A stretch of DNA of 64,000 nt, from the NCBI GenBank assembly GCA_020160755.1, contig JAIUPN010000001.1, forward strand, positions 310,001 to 374,000, written 5' to 3'. The position numbers and the translations under genes are program-made. The notes beneath the pieces are model-generated. The model was given only the letters and a program-made list of their open reading frames with translations. It was not told the DNA's origin and searched no databases. Positions 45,586 to 53,139 of the stretch are shown here, in pieces. Position 1 is the stretch's first letter, and each line of letters opens with the position of its first letter. Origin of the DNA: Pseudomonadota bacterium (GTDB lineage Bacteria > Pseudomonadota > Alphaproteobacteria > Sphingomonadales > Sphingomonadaceae).

Positions 45586-45616
45586 TTGACCTTAAATTTA
45601 ACTTTAAGGTTAGAAG
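45586..45616 (+). promoter_or_regulatory. MerR-type promoter/operator for the flavin oxidoreductase gene
   Basis: A -35 box TTGACC (45586-45591) and a -10-like TAGAAG (45611-45616) are 19 bp apart. Between them lies a perfect 8-bp inverted repeat, ACCTTAAA (45589-45596) and TTTAAGGT (45603-45610). An over-long spacer filled by a dyad is the signature of promoters that MerR proteins open by DNA distortion. It reads towards the oxidoreductase, whose start is 31 bp away from the -10. Confidence 0.8.
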
Positions 45617-45646
45617 CTGTCAAATTCCTCTTTCGGAGACCTGCAA

Positions 45647-46888
45647 ATGTCGCTCTTCTCTCCTCTGAAGTTGCCCAATGGCGCCATCGTTCCGAACCGC
45701 ATCGCCAAGGCGGCGATGGAAGAAAATATGGCCGATGGCGATCACGCGCCGTCGGACGCGCTGACCAGCCTTTACCGCGCATGGGCGGAAGGCGAGGCCG
45801 GGCTGATCATCACTGGCAACGTCATGGTCGACGCGCGCGCGATGACGGGCCCGGCGGGCGTGGTGCTCGAAAATGACCGGCATCTCGATCGCTTCAGGAC
45901 GTGGGCCGAGGTGTCGCGCGCGGGCGGTGCACAGGTGTGGATGCAGATCAACCATCCAGGGCGCCAGATGCCGGCGGGGCTGGGCCAAGAAGCGTTAGCG
46001 CCCTCGGCGATCGCGCTCGATCTTGGCGCGCAGTCGAACCGTTTTCCCGTGCCGCGCGAAATGACAGAGGAGGAAATTACCGAAGTTCAGCGGCGCTTCG
46101 TTGCGACGTCGCTGCTGGCCGAACTTGCAGGCTTCACCGGTGTCGAGGTTCATGCCGCGCACGGCTATCTGCTCAGCCAGTTTCTGTCGCCGCTGTCGAA
46201 CCGACGCGCGGATCAGTGGGGCGGCAATCTCGAGAACCGCGCGCGCCTGCTCCTCGATATCGTGCGCGGTATTCGCGCGGCGGTCGCGCCGGGTTTCGCG
46301 GTTGCGGTCAAGCTGAATTCGGCGGACTTCCAGCGCGGCGGTTTTTCGCCCGAGGACGCGCGCGCGGTGGTCGCGATGCTCGCATCGCTCGGCGTCGATC
46401 TCGTTGAACTCTCGGGCGGCAGCTATGAAGCGCCGGCAATGATGGGGACCGCACGCGACGACCGCACGCTCGCGCGCGAAGCCTATTTCCTCGAGTTCGC
46501 CAAGGAGATCGCAGCGGTCGCCACCATGCCGCTGATGGTGACGGGCGGCATCCGCCGCCGCGCGGTCGCCGAGGCGGTCATCGAAAGCGGCGTCGCGATG
46601 GCGGGCATCGCAACCGCGCTCGCGATCGAGCCCGGCCTGCCGCGTGCTTGGCGGCAAGGACGCAACGATGCGCCTGCGCTGAAGCCGATCGAATGGAAGA
46701 ACAAGCCGGTCGCCTCGTCGGCGCATATGGCGGCAGTGCGATACCAGCTCGTTCGCCTTGGCCGGAACCGGCGGACCAAACCCGACGTCTCGCCCGTCTG
46801 GGCGCTCCTGCTGTCGCAGCTCGATGCGAAGCGCAACGCGCGCGCTTATCGTCGCTGGATGGCGGGCCGGTCAGAGGTTGTGGCGTGA
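45647..46888 (+). CDS. NADH:flavin oxidoreductase, Old Yellow Enzyme family
   Basis: A 413-residue TIM-barrel flavoprotein. LFSPLKLPNGAIVPNRIAKA is the typical start, QINHPGRQMP and VEVHAAHGYLLSQFLSP hold the FMN/substrate contacts (the HAAH pair), and SNRRADQWGGNLENRARLLL and VTGGIRRRAVAEAV are classic. There is no C-terminal FAD/NADH domain, so it is a single-domain OYE that reduces enones or similar electrophiles with NAD(P)H. MerR control fits induction by a reactive compound. Confidence 0.93.
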   Translation: MSLFSPLKLPNGAIVPNRIAKAAMEENMADGDHAPSDALTSLYRAWAEGEAGLIITGNVMVDARAMTGPAGVVLENDRHLDRFRTWAEVSRAGGAQVWMQINHPGRQMPAGLGQEALAPSAIALDLGAQSNRFPVPREMTEEEITEVQRRFVATSLLAELAGFTGVEVHAAHGYLLSQFLSPLSNRRADQWGGNLENRARLLLDIVRGIRAAVAPGFAVAVKLNSADFQRGGFSPEDARAVVAMLASLGVDLVELSGGSYEAPAMMGTARDDRTLAREAYFLEFAKEIAAVATMPLMVTGGIRRRAVAEAVIESGVAMAGIATALAIEPGLPRAWRQGRNDAPALKPIEWKNKPVASSAHMAAVRYQLVRLGRNRRTKPDVSPVWALLLSQLDAKRNARAYRRWMAGRSEVVA

Positions 46889-46970
46889 TGGAAGGCTCGA
46901 CCAGACAGGCTGGCGGCCTTGACCTTCAACCAGGGTTTAAGCCTAGCATGGCATGGCGAAAGGCGCTGCC

Positions 46971-47891
46971 ATGACCGAGCGGTTCACAGAGGTCGATTTT
47001 GGAGGTCACAAGGTCGCGGTCCCTGCTGGCGGCTATTACGACCGGTTCCGGATGAACCCCGATCTCGACGAGGTGGCGAAGGATCCCGCTGCGGGTAATG
47101 TCGATTTCTTTCGCCGCATCCCGAAAGTGATGGCTTCGTCACGGATCGGCCCCACCTGGGCGCCCAACTTCTATTATCGCACCGGCCATGTGCAGGCGCT
47201 GATGCTCGCGCCCGTGAAGAAGCTGCGCTCGATGCTGCCGGCGCCGCTGGAGCCGCTGCGCGCATTCCCGGGCTACGGGCTCGTGGCGTTGACCTTCTTC
47301 TCCTATGCGGTCTGCGACAATGATCCGTACAACGAAGTGTCGGTCGCCGTCGTCATCCGGCGCCCCGGCGCGCGTGGGCCGCATGCGTTCGAACTGATGG
47401 ATTCGATGCGGCGGCAGAGCTTCTTTGCCCATGTGCTGGCGCTGCCGGTGGATACCGAAATTGCGCGGGTGCGGGGCGTGTATGGCTATCAATTGCCGAA
47501 ATGGCGGACCGATATCGGGTTCGATATCTCATCAAACGGCGTTACGGCAAGCATATCGGCAACGGACGGCACCGCTGATGTGACATTGACGGCACCTCTC
47601 CCTTCGCTCCGGCGGGTCGCGTCTCAATCGCGGCTTTCGACCAACACGTCGATCGGCTTGGTCGACGGCGAATGGCGCCAGACGCAGTTTGTGACCAACC
47701 CGATAGAGTTTGCGCAAACTTTGTTCCCGCGCGATGTCAAACTGTCACGCGCCGGTGGTCCGATCAGCCAGTTGCTGGGTGGGCTGGGCACGGGGAACAT
47801 CCTGCGGTTCGACGTCGTTAAGGAGGCGCAGATGGTTCTGTATCTGCCGCGCCCTTTGCAGCCGCTGCCGGCGTTGCGAAGCCGATACTGA
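46971..47891 (+). CDS. Acetoacetate decarboxylase-like protein
   Basis: A 306-residue protein starting at 46971 (an ATG 18 bp upstream is also possible). The pattern resembles the acetoacetate decarboxylase superfamily: WAPNFYYRTGHVQALML, GLVALTFFSYAVCDNDPYNEVSVAV and IARVRGVYGYQLPKWRTDI, the last in the place of the catalytic-lysine region. Whether it decarboxylates is not shown; many relatives catalyse aldol or other reactions. It follows the oxidoreductase by 82 bp in the same direction. Confidence 0.65.
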   Translation: MTERFTEVDFGGHKVAVPAGGYYDRFRMNPDLDEVAKDPAAGNVDFFRRIPKVMASSRIGPTWAPNFYYRTGHVQALMLAPVKKLRSMLPAPLEPLRAFPGYGLVALTFFSYAVCDNDPYNEVSVAVVIRRPGARGPHAFELMDSMRRQSFFAHVLALPVDTEIARVRGVYGYQLPKWRTDIGFDISSNGVTASISATDGTADVTLTAPLPSLRRVASQSRLSTNTSIGLVDGEWRQTQFVTNPIEFAQTLFPRDVKLSRAGGPISQLLGGLGTGNILRFDVVKEAQMVLYLPRPLQPLPALRSRY

Positions 47892-47916
47892 CAGCTTTTG
47901 CGTGAGGAGAATGATC

Positions 47917-48753
47917 ATGGCTTATGTGACGACCAGCGACGGCACGGATATCTTCTACAAGGATTGGGGGCCGAAGGAGGCGCAGCCGATCCATTTCCAT
48001 CATGGCTGGCCACTCAGCGCCGATGACTGGGACAACCAGATGCTGTTCTTCCTTGAGCAAGGCTTCCGCGTCGTCGCGCACGACCGGCGCGGGCACGGGC
48101 GTTCGGCCCAGGTCAGCGACGGCCATGACATGGACCATTATGCCGCCGACGCCTCGGCGGTCGCCGAGCATCTCGACCTCAGGAACGCGATCCATATCGG
48201 CCACTCGACAGGGGGCGGTCAGGTCGCGCGCTATGTCGCCAAGCATGGCGAGCCGCAGGGTCGCGTCGCCAAGGCCGTGCTCGTCAGCGCGGTGCCGCCG
48301 TTGATGGTCAAGACCGACGGCAATCCCGACGGCACACCGGTCGAAGTGTTCGATGGCTTCCGTTCCGCGCTCGCCGCCAACCGCGCGCAATTCTTCCTCG
48401 ATGTGCCGGCGGGACCTTTCTACGGCTATAACCGCGACGGCGCCGAGCCGTCCGAAGGCGTGATCAAGAACTGGTGGCGTCAGGGCATGATGGGCAGCGC
48501 CAAGGCGCATTACGAAGGCATCAAGGCCTTTTCGGAGACCGATCAGACCGAGGATCTGAAGGCGATCACAGTTCCGACGCTCGTGCTGGCGGGCGACGAT
48601 GATCAGGTTGTGCCCTACAAGACCGGCGCCCTCATGCAGGACAAGCTGCTGCAGAACAGCGAACTCATCATCTATCCCGGCTTCTCGCACGGCATGCTCA
48701 CGGTCAACGCCGATGTGGTCAACGCGGACATTCTGAAGTTCATCCGCGCATGA
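47917..48753 (+). CDS. Alpha/beta hydrolase, non-haem haloperoxidase/arylesterase-like
   Basis: A 278-residue protein. The start at 47917 (MAYVTTSDGTDIFYKDWG) has GAGGAGA about 7 nt upstream; the ATG at 47911 is too close to it. IHFHHGWPLSADDW is the oxyanion region, AHDRRGHGRS and the nucleophile elbow GHSTGGGQ follow, and DDDQVVP and PGFSHGML give acid and histidine. These are the marks of the cofactor-free haloperoxidase/perhydrolase group, whose physiological role is usually ester hydrolysis. A terminator follows directly. Confidence 0.9.
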   Translation: MAYVTTSDGTDIFYKDWGPKEAQPIHFHHGWPLSADDWDNQMLFFLEQGFRVVAHDRRGHGRSAQVSDGHDMDHYAADASAVAEHLDLRNAIHIGHSTGGGQVARYVAKHGEPQGRVAKAVLVSAVPPLMVKTDGNPDGTPVEVFDGFRSALAANRAQFFLDVPAGPFYGYNRDGAEPSEGVIKNWWRQGMMGSAKAHYEGIKAFSETDQTEDLKAITVPTLVLAGDDDQVVPYKTGALMQDKLLQNSELIIYPGFSHGMLTVNADVVNADILKFIRA

Positions 48754-48760
48754 AGCAGAC

Positions 48761-48793
48761 GCGGGCGCCGGCCGATACCCGGTGCCCGCTTTT
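48761..48793 (+). terminator. Rho-independent terminator after the haloperoxidase-like gene
   Basis: GCGGGC-G-CCGG pairs with CCGG-T-GCCCGC around a 7-nt loop and is followed by TTTT, 8 bp after the gene stop. It closes the plus-strand run that begins at 45647. Confidence 0.8.
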
Positions 48794-48829
48794 CCGTCAG
48801 CGCCAAAATGCTTCGGTGAACCGAGCGGA

Positions 48830-50038
48830 CTAGGGCGTCGGCTCGCTTTTTGTGCGACGTGTCGAATGAACGAGAAGCACGATCGCGATCGCCGCGACCA
48901 TGAGGCAGCTACCGACGACCGCCGCCACGCTGACATTGCCGGCGCCGACCATCATCGACGCGATGAGGGGACCGGCGCTGCAACCAAGCAGCGCGGCGCC
49001 CGAACCCAGCGATGCCGACCGGCGCGTCGGGTCGGCCTCGATCGCGAGCGGCACGAGGAGTGGGGCGGCGAACATCCATAGCCCGCCAAACAGCGTCGCC
49101 GCGACGAGGAAGGGGTCGCGGCCGGGGGCCGATGCGAAGAGCAGCATGAGCATTGCCATGGCGGCCTGCGACGCCAGAAGTGCCGGCAACCAACGCACCC
49201 GACCGGCAAGCAGGGTAGCGAGCAGCCCGCCGATCACCTGCGCCGCGAGCGAAAGCACCAGCGCGAGGTCGGCCGTTCCGGCGGGATGCCCGGATTGCCG
49301 GGACAGCGGCTCGATATAGATCCAGAGCGCGAGGATGGCCGCGTTGAAGCAGAAGGCCGCCGCGAGCGCCGACAGTCCGCGCGGCGTCGGGAGACCGCTT
49401 GGTTCGGTATCCGTTACGGGCAGGGGAGAAAGGCGGCGAGGGATGACGGCGCCCGCAACCGTCGCCATCGCGCCCAGTACCGACAGGACAGCGAAGCCGC
49501 CATTCACGCCGAACGACGGCAATATCCACGATCCGAGCGCGGCGACCACCACGAATTGTGCGAGGGTCTGGACCGTCAGATAGATCGCCGCCCAGCGTTC
49601 GGGGCGCGGCGCGCGTACGATGAGCGCCGTCATCAGCCAGACCAGCGCACCGCTTGGTAGGCCCGCGAGGCCGCGCAGGACAACGAGGGACCAACCATCG
49701 CTCCATATCGTCAGTCCGTTGAACAGCGCGATCAGCAGCCCGCTGACGATCGCGAGCGGCCGTAATCTCCGCGTGCCCGCAACCGATCCGGTCAGGCCTG
49801 CAGCGAGCCCCAGCGCGAGTAGTTCGATCGTTCCGGCCTGTCCGATCTGCGAGGTGCTGAGCCGCCCGGCATGTTCGAGTGAACCGAGCAGCAGCGGGCC
49901 GACGCCCGCGAACATGATGCCGGTCACGCCCGCAAAGAGCGTCGCAGCGATTTCGTAAGGGGCCGGCGGTGAACCCAGCCAGCCGTCGCCGGGGCTCCCT
50001 TCCGGTCGGTCGCTCGCGCTGCTCTCCCCGCCGCTCAT
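48830..50038 (-). CDS. MFS transporter
   Basis: A 402-residue protein with 11-12 hydrophobic segments. The N-terminal half has FAGVTGIMFAGVGPLLLGSL and TGSVAGTRRLRPLAIVSGLL in the place of the MFS motif A loop (weak match); the second half is related by repeat. N- and C-termini are predicted cytoplasmic, and the last residues are basic (STRRTKSEPTP). It is the last gene of the minus-strand run starting with the TonB receptor, 68 bp after the PLP-enzyme gene. It may import or export the product of that pathway, which is inferred only from position. Confidence 0.85.
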   Translation of the reverse strand: MSGGESSASDRPEGSPGDGWLGSPPAPYEIAATLFAGVTGIMFAGVGPLLLGSLEHAGRLSTSQIGQAGTIELLALGLAAGLTGSVAGTRRLRPLAIVSGLLIALFNGLTIWSDGWSLVVLRGLAGLPSGALVWLMTALIVRAPRPERWAAIYLTVQTLAQFVVVAALGSWILPSFGVNGGFAVLSVLGAMATVAGAVIPRRLSPLPVTDTEPSGLPTPRGLSALAAAFCFNAAILALWIYIEPLSRQSGHPAGTADLALVLSLAAQVIGGLLATLLAGRVRWLPALLASQAAMAMLMLLFASAPGRDPFLVAATLFGGLWMFAAPLLVPLAIEADPTRRSASLGSGAALLGCSAGPLIASMMVGAGNVSVAAVVGSCLMVAAIAIVLLVHSTRRTKSEPTP

Positions 50039-50106
50039 AGCCGGTGATTGGCAGATTCTTCGCGCCGGGCCAATCGGGAGATTTGAAGCGATCGGCCGCG
50101 CTTCTC

Positions 50107-51387
50107 TCAGGCCGAGACGGGGAAGGTCGGCCAGCTGCCCGCGATCGTCTCGCCGTTGAAGAGTACGATGTCGCCGAACTGCAGGAAGACAGCCTCGCTC
50201 TGGTTCGGGCGGAAGAAGACGTGATCGTCGGGTTTCAGCGCGACGCTGGTCGATCCGGTGAGCATCTCCTGGTTGCTCGACCGCCCGTACAGGTCGCTAT
50301 ACTGGAGCCCCGGCGGCGAGACCGGGGTCGCGAGCCAGTGCCCGCCATAGATGAAGAAGGCGCGCGCGGCATTGGGATCCATGAAGGTCAAGGGCCCGGT
50401 CAGCCATTCATTGCCGGGAAGCTCCATGCGCCCGGACTTGATCACCGGGGTTGCGATGAAGCTCGCGGGCGCATGGCGCGCAAGCGAGGGCAGGTCGAAA
50501 TCGACCGGCTTCACAAAGGCCGAGCCGACCGACACTTCGTTCGCCGCGGTCCCCTGCGCGTGCCGCGCATAGGTCGGGCTGCCCGCGCCGTTGAGCGTCA
50601 GCGTGGCGGGATCGACGCCGAGCTTTTCGCGGAGGACGGCGGTCGCCGAGCGATACAGCTTCTGCGACGCGGCATAAGCCTCGTCGGGATCGCTCATCTT
50701 GGGGACATGCGCGTCATAGCCCATCAGCCCGCCGACGGTGACGTGGGGGAGGGTGCGCGCGAGATCGACCGCCGCGGCCAGCGCCTTGCCGTCCGGAAAG
50801 CCGCCGCGATGAAGGCCGACGTCGATCTCCATATTGGTACGAAGCGCCATCGAGCGCGCGGCCGCGATCGCGGCATATTGGCTGAGCCGCGCGGGCGTAT
50901 CGATCAGCCACTGGATGCGGCCCGCGGCTTCGGCGCCGATCTTGTCGATGATGCCGGCGAACTCGGCTTCGGGCAGCGGCTTGCCGAGCAACAGGTCGGC
51001 GTCGGGCCGTGCCGCCATGATCTCCAGCATCGCGCCGTTGAAGACCATGAAGCGGTTCGTCGCCATGCCGCGCGCGACATGGTCGACCAGCCCCGCGGCG
51101 GGCAGCGACTTGACGACGACGCGGAGCGGCAGGCCCTTGGGCTTCAGCGTCGCGCGCGCCGCGGCGATGTTGCGGTCGAGCCGCGCCTGGTCGATGACGA
51201 GCACCGGATGCGCGATCCCCGCCTTGCGCAGCGCCGCCGACAAATTGGCGAAATAGCGGTCGTGCGCGCCGCCATGGTCGCTCTTGCGCGAGGCGAGCAC
51301 ACCCACGCCGCCAGCCACCGCGAGCCCGCCGCCGACGATTGCCGCGCGGCGCGTCCAACGCCGCCCCTTCGCCGCCTCAGTCATCAA
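50107..51387 (-). CDS. Tat-exported fold-III PLP enzyme, D-threonine aldolase/DSD1-like
   Basis: A 426-residue protein. The N-terminus (GRRWTRRAAIVGGGLAVAGG) is a twin-arginine signal, so a PLP enzyme would work in the periplasm. The alanine-racemase-like barrel shows the PLP lysine K93 in LRVVVKSLP, EIDVGLHRGGFP and LTLNGAGSPTY. C-terminal residues (DDHVFFRPNQSEAVFLQFGD) resemble the metal-binding domain of D-threonine aldolase and D-serine dehydratase. The reaction may be cleavage or dehydration of a beta-hydroxy-D-amino acid. It overlaps the FAD oxidase gene by 11 bp. Confidence 0.85.
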   Translation of the reverse strand: MMTEAAKGRRWTRRAAIVGGGLAVAGGVGVLASRKSDHGGAHDRYFANLSAALRKAGIAHPVLVIDQARLDRNIAAARATLKPKGLPLRVVVKSLPAAGLVDHVARGMATNRFMVFNGAMLEIMAARPDADLLLGKPLPEAEFAGIIDKIGAEAAGRIQWLIDTPARLSQYAAIAAARSMALRTNMEIDVGLHRGGFPDGKALAAAVDLARTLPHVTVGGLMGYDAHVPKMSDPDEAYAASQKLYRSATAVLREKLGVDPATLTLNGAGSPTYARHAQGTAANEVSVGSAFVKPVDFDLPSLARHAPASFIATPVIKSGRMELPGNEWLTGPLTFMDPNAARAFFIYGGHWLATPVSPPGLQYSDLYGRSSNQEMLTGSTSVALKPDDHVFFRPNQSEAVFLQFGDIVLFNGETIAGSWPTFPVSA

Positions 51388-52792
51388 GGAATATTCCTTT
51401 CAGATAATCGTTGAGCATCCGCCCCTCGGGATCGAGCGCGCGCCGTACCTCGCCCGCTTCCTTCCAGCGCGGATAAAGCGCCGCGAGGTCGCGCGCCTTC
51501 AGGCTGTGCAGTTTGCCCCAATGTGGCCGCCCGCCGTGGCGGCGGAAGATCGGCTCGACGATGCTGAAGAAGAAGTCATGCTCTTCGCGATAATAGGCAT
51601 GGACCGCGATCGATCCGCTTTCGCGCCCGTAAAAGGGCGAGAGCCAGGCATCGTCGGGGGCGATGACGCGCACCTCGATCGGAAAAAACACGTCGCGGCG
51701 GTGCGTCTCGATCGCCGACAATATTTCGCGCAGCGCCGGAATCTGCGCCTCGATCGGCAGATGATACTCGGTTTCATTGAAGCGCACCGGCCGCTCGTTC
51801 GACAGCAATTTCCAGCCCTCGTCGACGACCTCTTCGGGCGGAATCTTCGCCAGTTCCTCGGCCGCGAACTTGCGGCGCAGCGACGGCGCATATTCGAACC
51901 AGTCGCGGAGCTGCTTGAGCCCCATCAGCGTCTCGACATCACTATCGGGACCGCGCGGCTTGACCGGCTTGTCGGTCACGTCGTGGGTGATCGTGACCGA
52001 ATGACCGGTGAAGGGCAGGACATAGAATTCGACGTTGCGGTGCCGCTGGCGGAGCGAAGGCCAATCCTCGAACACCTCTTCGGTCGGCCGAATCTCGACG
52101 CGCTTGGCGACGCGTGTCAGTGCCTGGTTCTGCAGCGTCACCTCGGTGACGACGCCGAAGGCGCCGAGGCCGACGCGGGCGGCGTTGAAGACCTCGGGTT
52201 TCTGCGTGGCGCTGCATTCGATGATCTCGCCCGTCGGGGTCGCGATCCGCATCGCGACGATCGCGCCATGCATCGCCTGGATGCCGCGTCCGGTGCCGTG
52301 CGTTCCGGTTGCGATCGCGCCCGCGATCGATTGCTTGTTGATATCGGGCAGGTTCACCATTTCCTGCCCGATCGCCGCGAGCGCGGGCCCCAGGTCGGCG
52401 AGGCGGGTGCCGCCGCGTATCGTCGCCTGCTGTTTCGCCGCGTCGTGGCCGACGAGCCCCGCCATGCCGTCGAGCGTCAGCAGCGTGCCGTCGGTCGGCA
52501 CCAGCGCGGTGAAGCTGTGCCCCGATCCGACGGGCCGCACCGGCGCGGGCGCCCTGGTCAGGATCGACAGCAGTTCGTCCTCGCTCTTCGGCGCGGCGCG
52601 CTTGGCGGGATAGGATGTCGCGCTGCCCGACCAGTTGCTCCACAGCAGCCGGCCCTTGGCATCCTGCGATGCGGGCAGCGACGGTTCGCGGTCGCGCATC
52701 CAGTTGCGCCCCGCGATCCCGCCGGCGCCGAGCGCGCCGACGCCGATGATGCCGCCGCCTGCGAGCAGCGCGCGCCGTGTGACCTTGCCCAT
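51377..52792 (-). CDS. Tat-exported FAD-linked oxidase, D-arabinono-1,4-lactone oxidase-like
   Basis: A 471-residue flavoprotein of the vanillyl-alcohol-oxidase superfamily. KVTRRALLAGGG opens a Tat signal peptide. The FAD domain has VRPVGSGHSFTAL, where H92 would carry the covalent FAD as in aldonolactone/alditol oxidases, and KQSIAGAIATGTHGTG. The C-terminal ALO domain contains VFFPIEVRVIAPDD and the conserved GGRPHWGKLHSL. It oxidises a polyol, lactone or hydroxy acid; here a cytochrome c gene ends at its start (TGATG), so electrons may go to that cytochrome rather than to oxygen. The substrate is not known. Confidence 0.9.
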   Translation of the reverse strand: MGKVTRRALLAGGGIIGVGALGAGGIAGRNWMRDREPSLPASQDAKGRLLWSNWSGSATSYPAKRAAPKSEDELLSILTRAPAPVRPVGSGHSFTALVPTDGTLLTLDGMAGLVGHDAAKQQATIRGGTRLADLGPALAAIGQEMVNLPDINKQSIAGAIATGTHGTGRGIQAMHGAIVAMRIATPTGEIIECSATQKPEVFNAARVGLGAFGVVTEVTLQNQALTRVAKRVEIRPTEEVFEDWPSLRQRHRNVEFYVLPFTGHSVTITHDVTDKPVKPRGPDSDVETLMGLKQLRDWFEYAPSLRRKFAAEELAKIPPEEVVDEGWKLLSNERPVRFNETEYHLPIEAQIPALREILSAIETHRRDVFFPIEVRVIAPDDAWLSPFYGRESGSIAVHAYYREEHDFFFSIVEPIFRRHGGRPHWGKLHSLKARDLAALYPRWKEAGEVRRALDPEGRMLNDYLKGIFLDD

Positions 52793-53139
52793 CACTCCCT
52801 CCCCGCCATGAAGCGTATCAATGCCTTGTAATCGTCTGGCGAGCAGGAGAAGCATTGCCCCCCCGCCGGCATTCCATTGAGGCCGCGGATCGTGCTGTTC
52901 AGCAGCGCATCCTCGCCCTTTGCCCAGCGCGTATCCCATTGCGTCCGATCGCCCGCCAGCGGTGCGCCGGTGTCGGGGACCGTGTGGCACGATTTGCACG
53001 CCTGCTCGTACAGCCCCGCGATACGCGCATCGGCGGGTTTCAGCGCCGCGCTTTGCTCGGGCGTCAGGGGCTTCGCCGACGGCTCCGGCTGGCATCCCGC
53101 CAGCAGGAGCACCGCAGGCAGGAGCAACAGCGCGCGCAT
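52792..53139 (-). CDS. Small c-type cytochrome lipoprotein
   Basis: A 115-residue protein starting at 53139. The lipobox LLLAGC (Cys16) predicts a lipid anchor. One haem site CKSCH is in YEQACKSCHTVP, with a candidate methionine ligand in LNGMPAGG, the class I cytochrome c layout. An extra CFSC pair follows the methionine loop. It overlaps both neighbours by 1-3 bp (TGATG), the position expected for an electron acceptor of the FAD oxidase. Confidence 0.92.
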   Translation of the reverse strand: MRALLLLPAVLLLAGCQPEPSAKPLTPEQSAALKPADARIAGLYEQACKSCHTVPDTGAPLAGDRTQWDTRWAKGEDALLNSTIRGLNGMPAGGQCFSCSPDDYKALIRFMAGRE

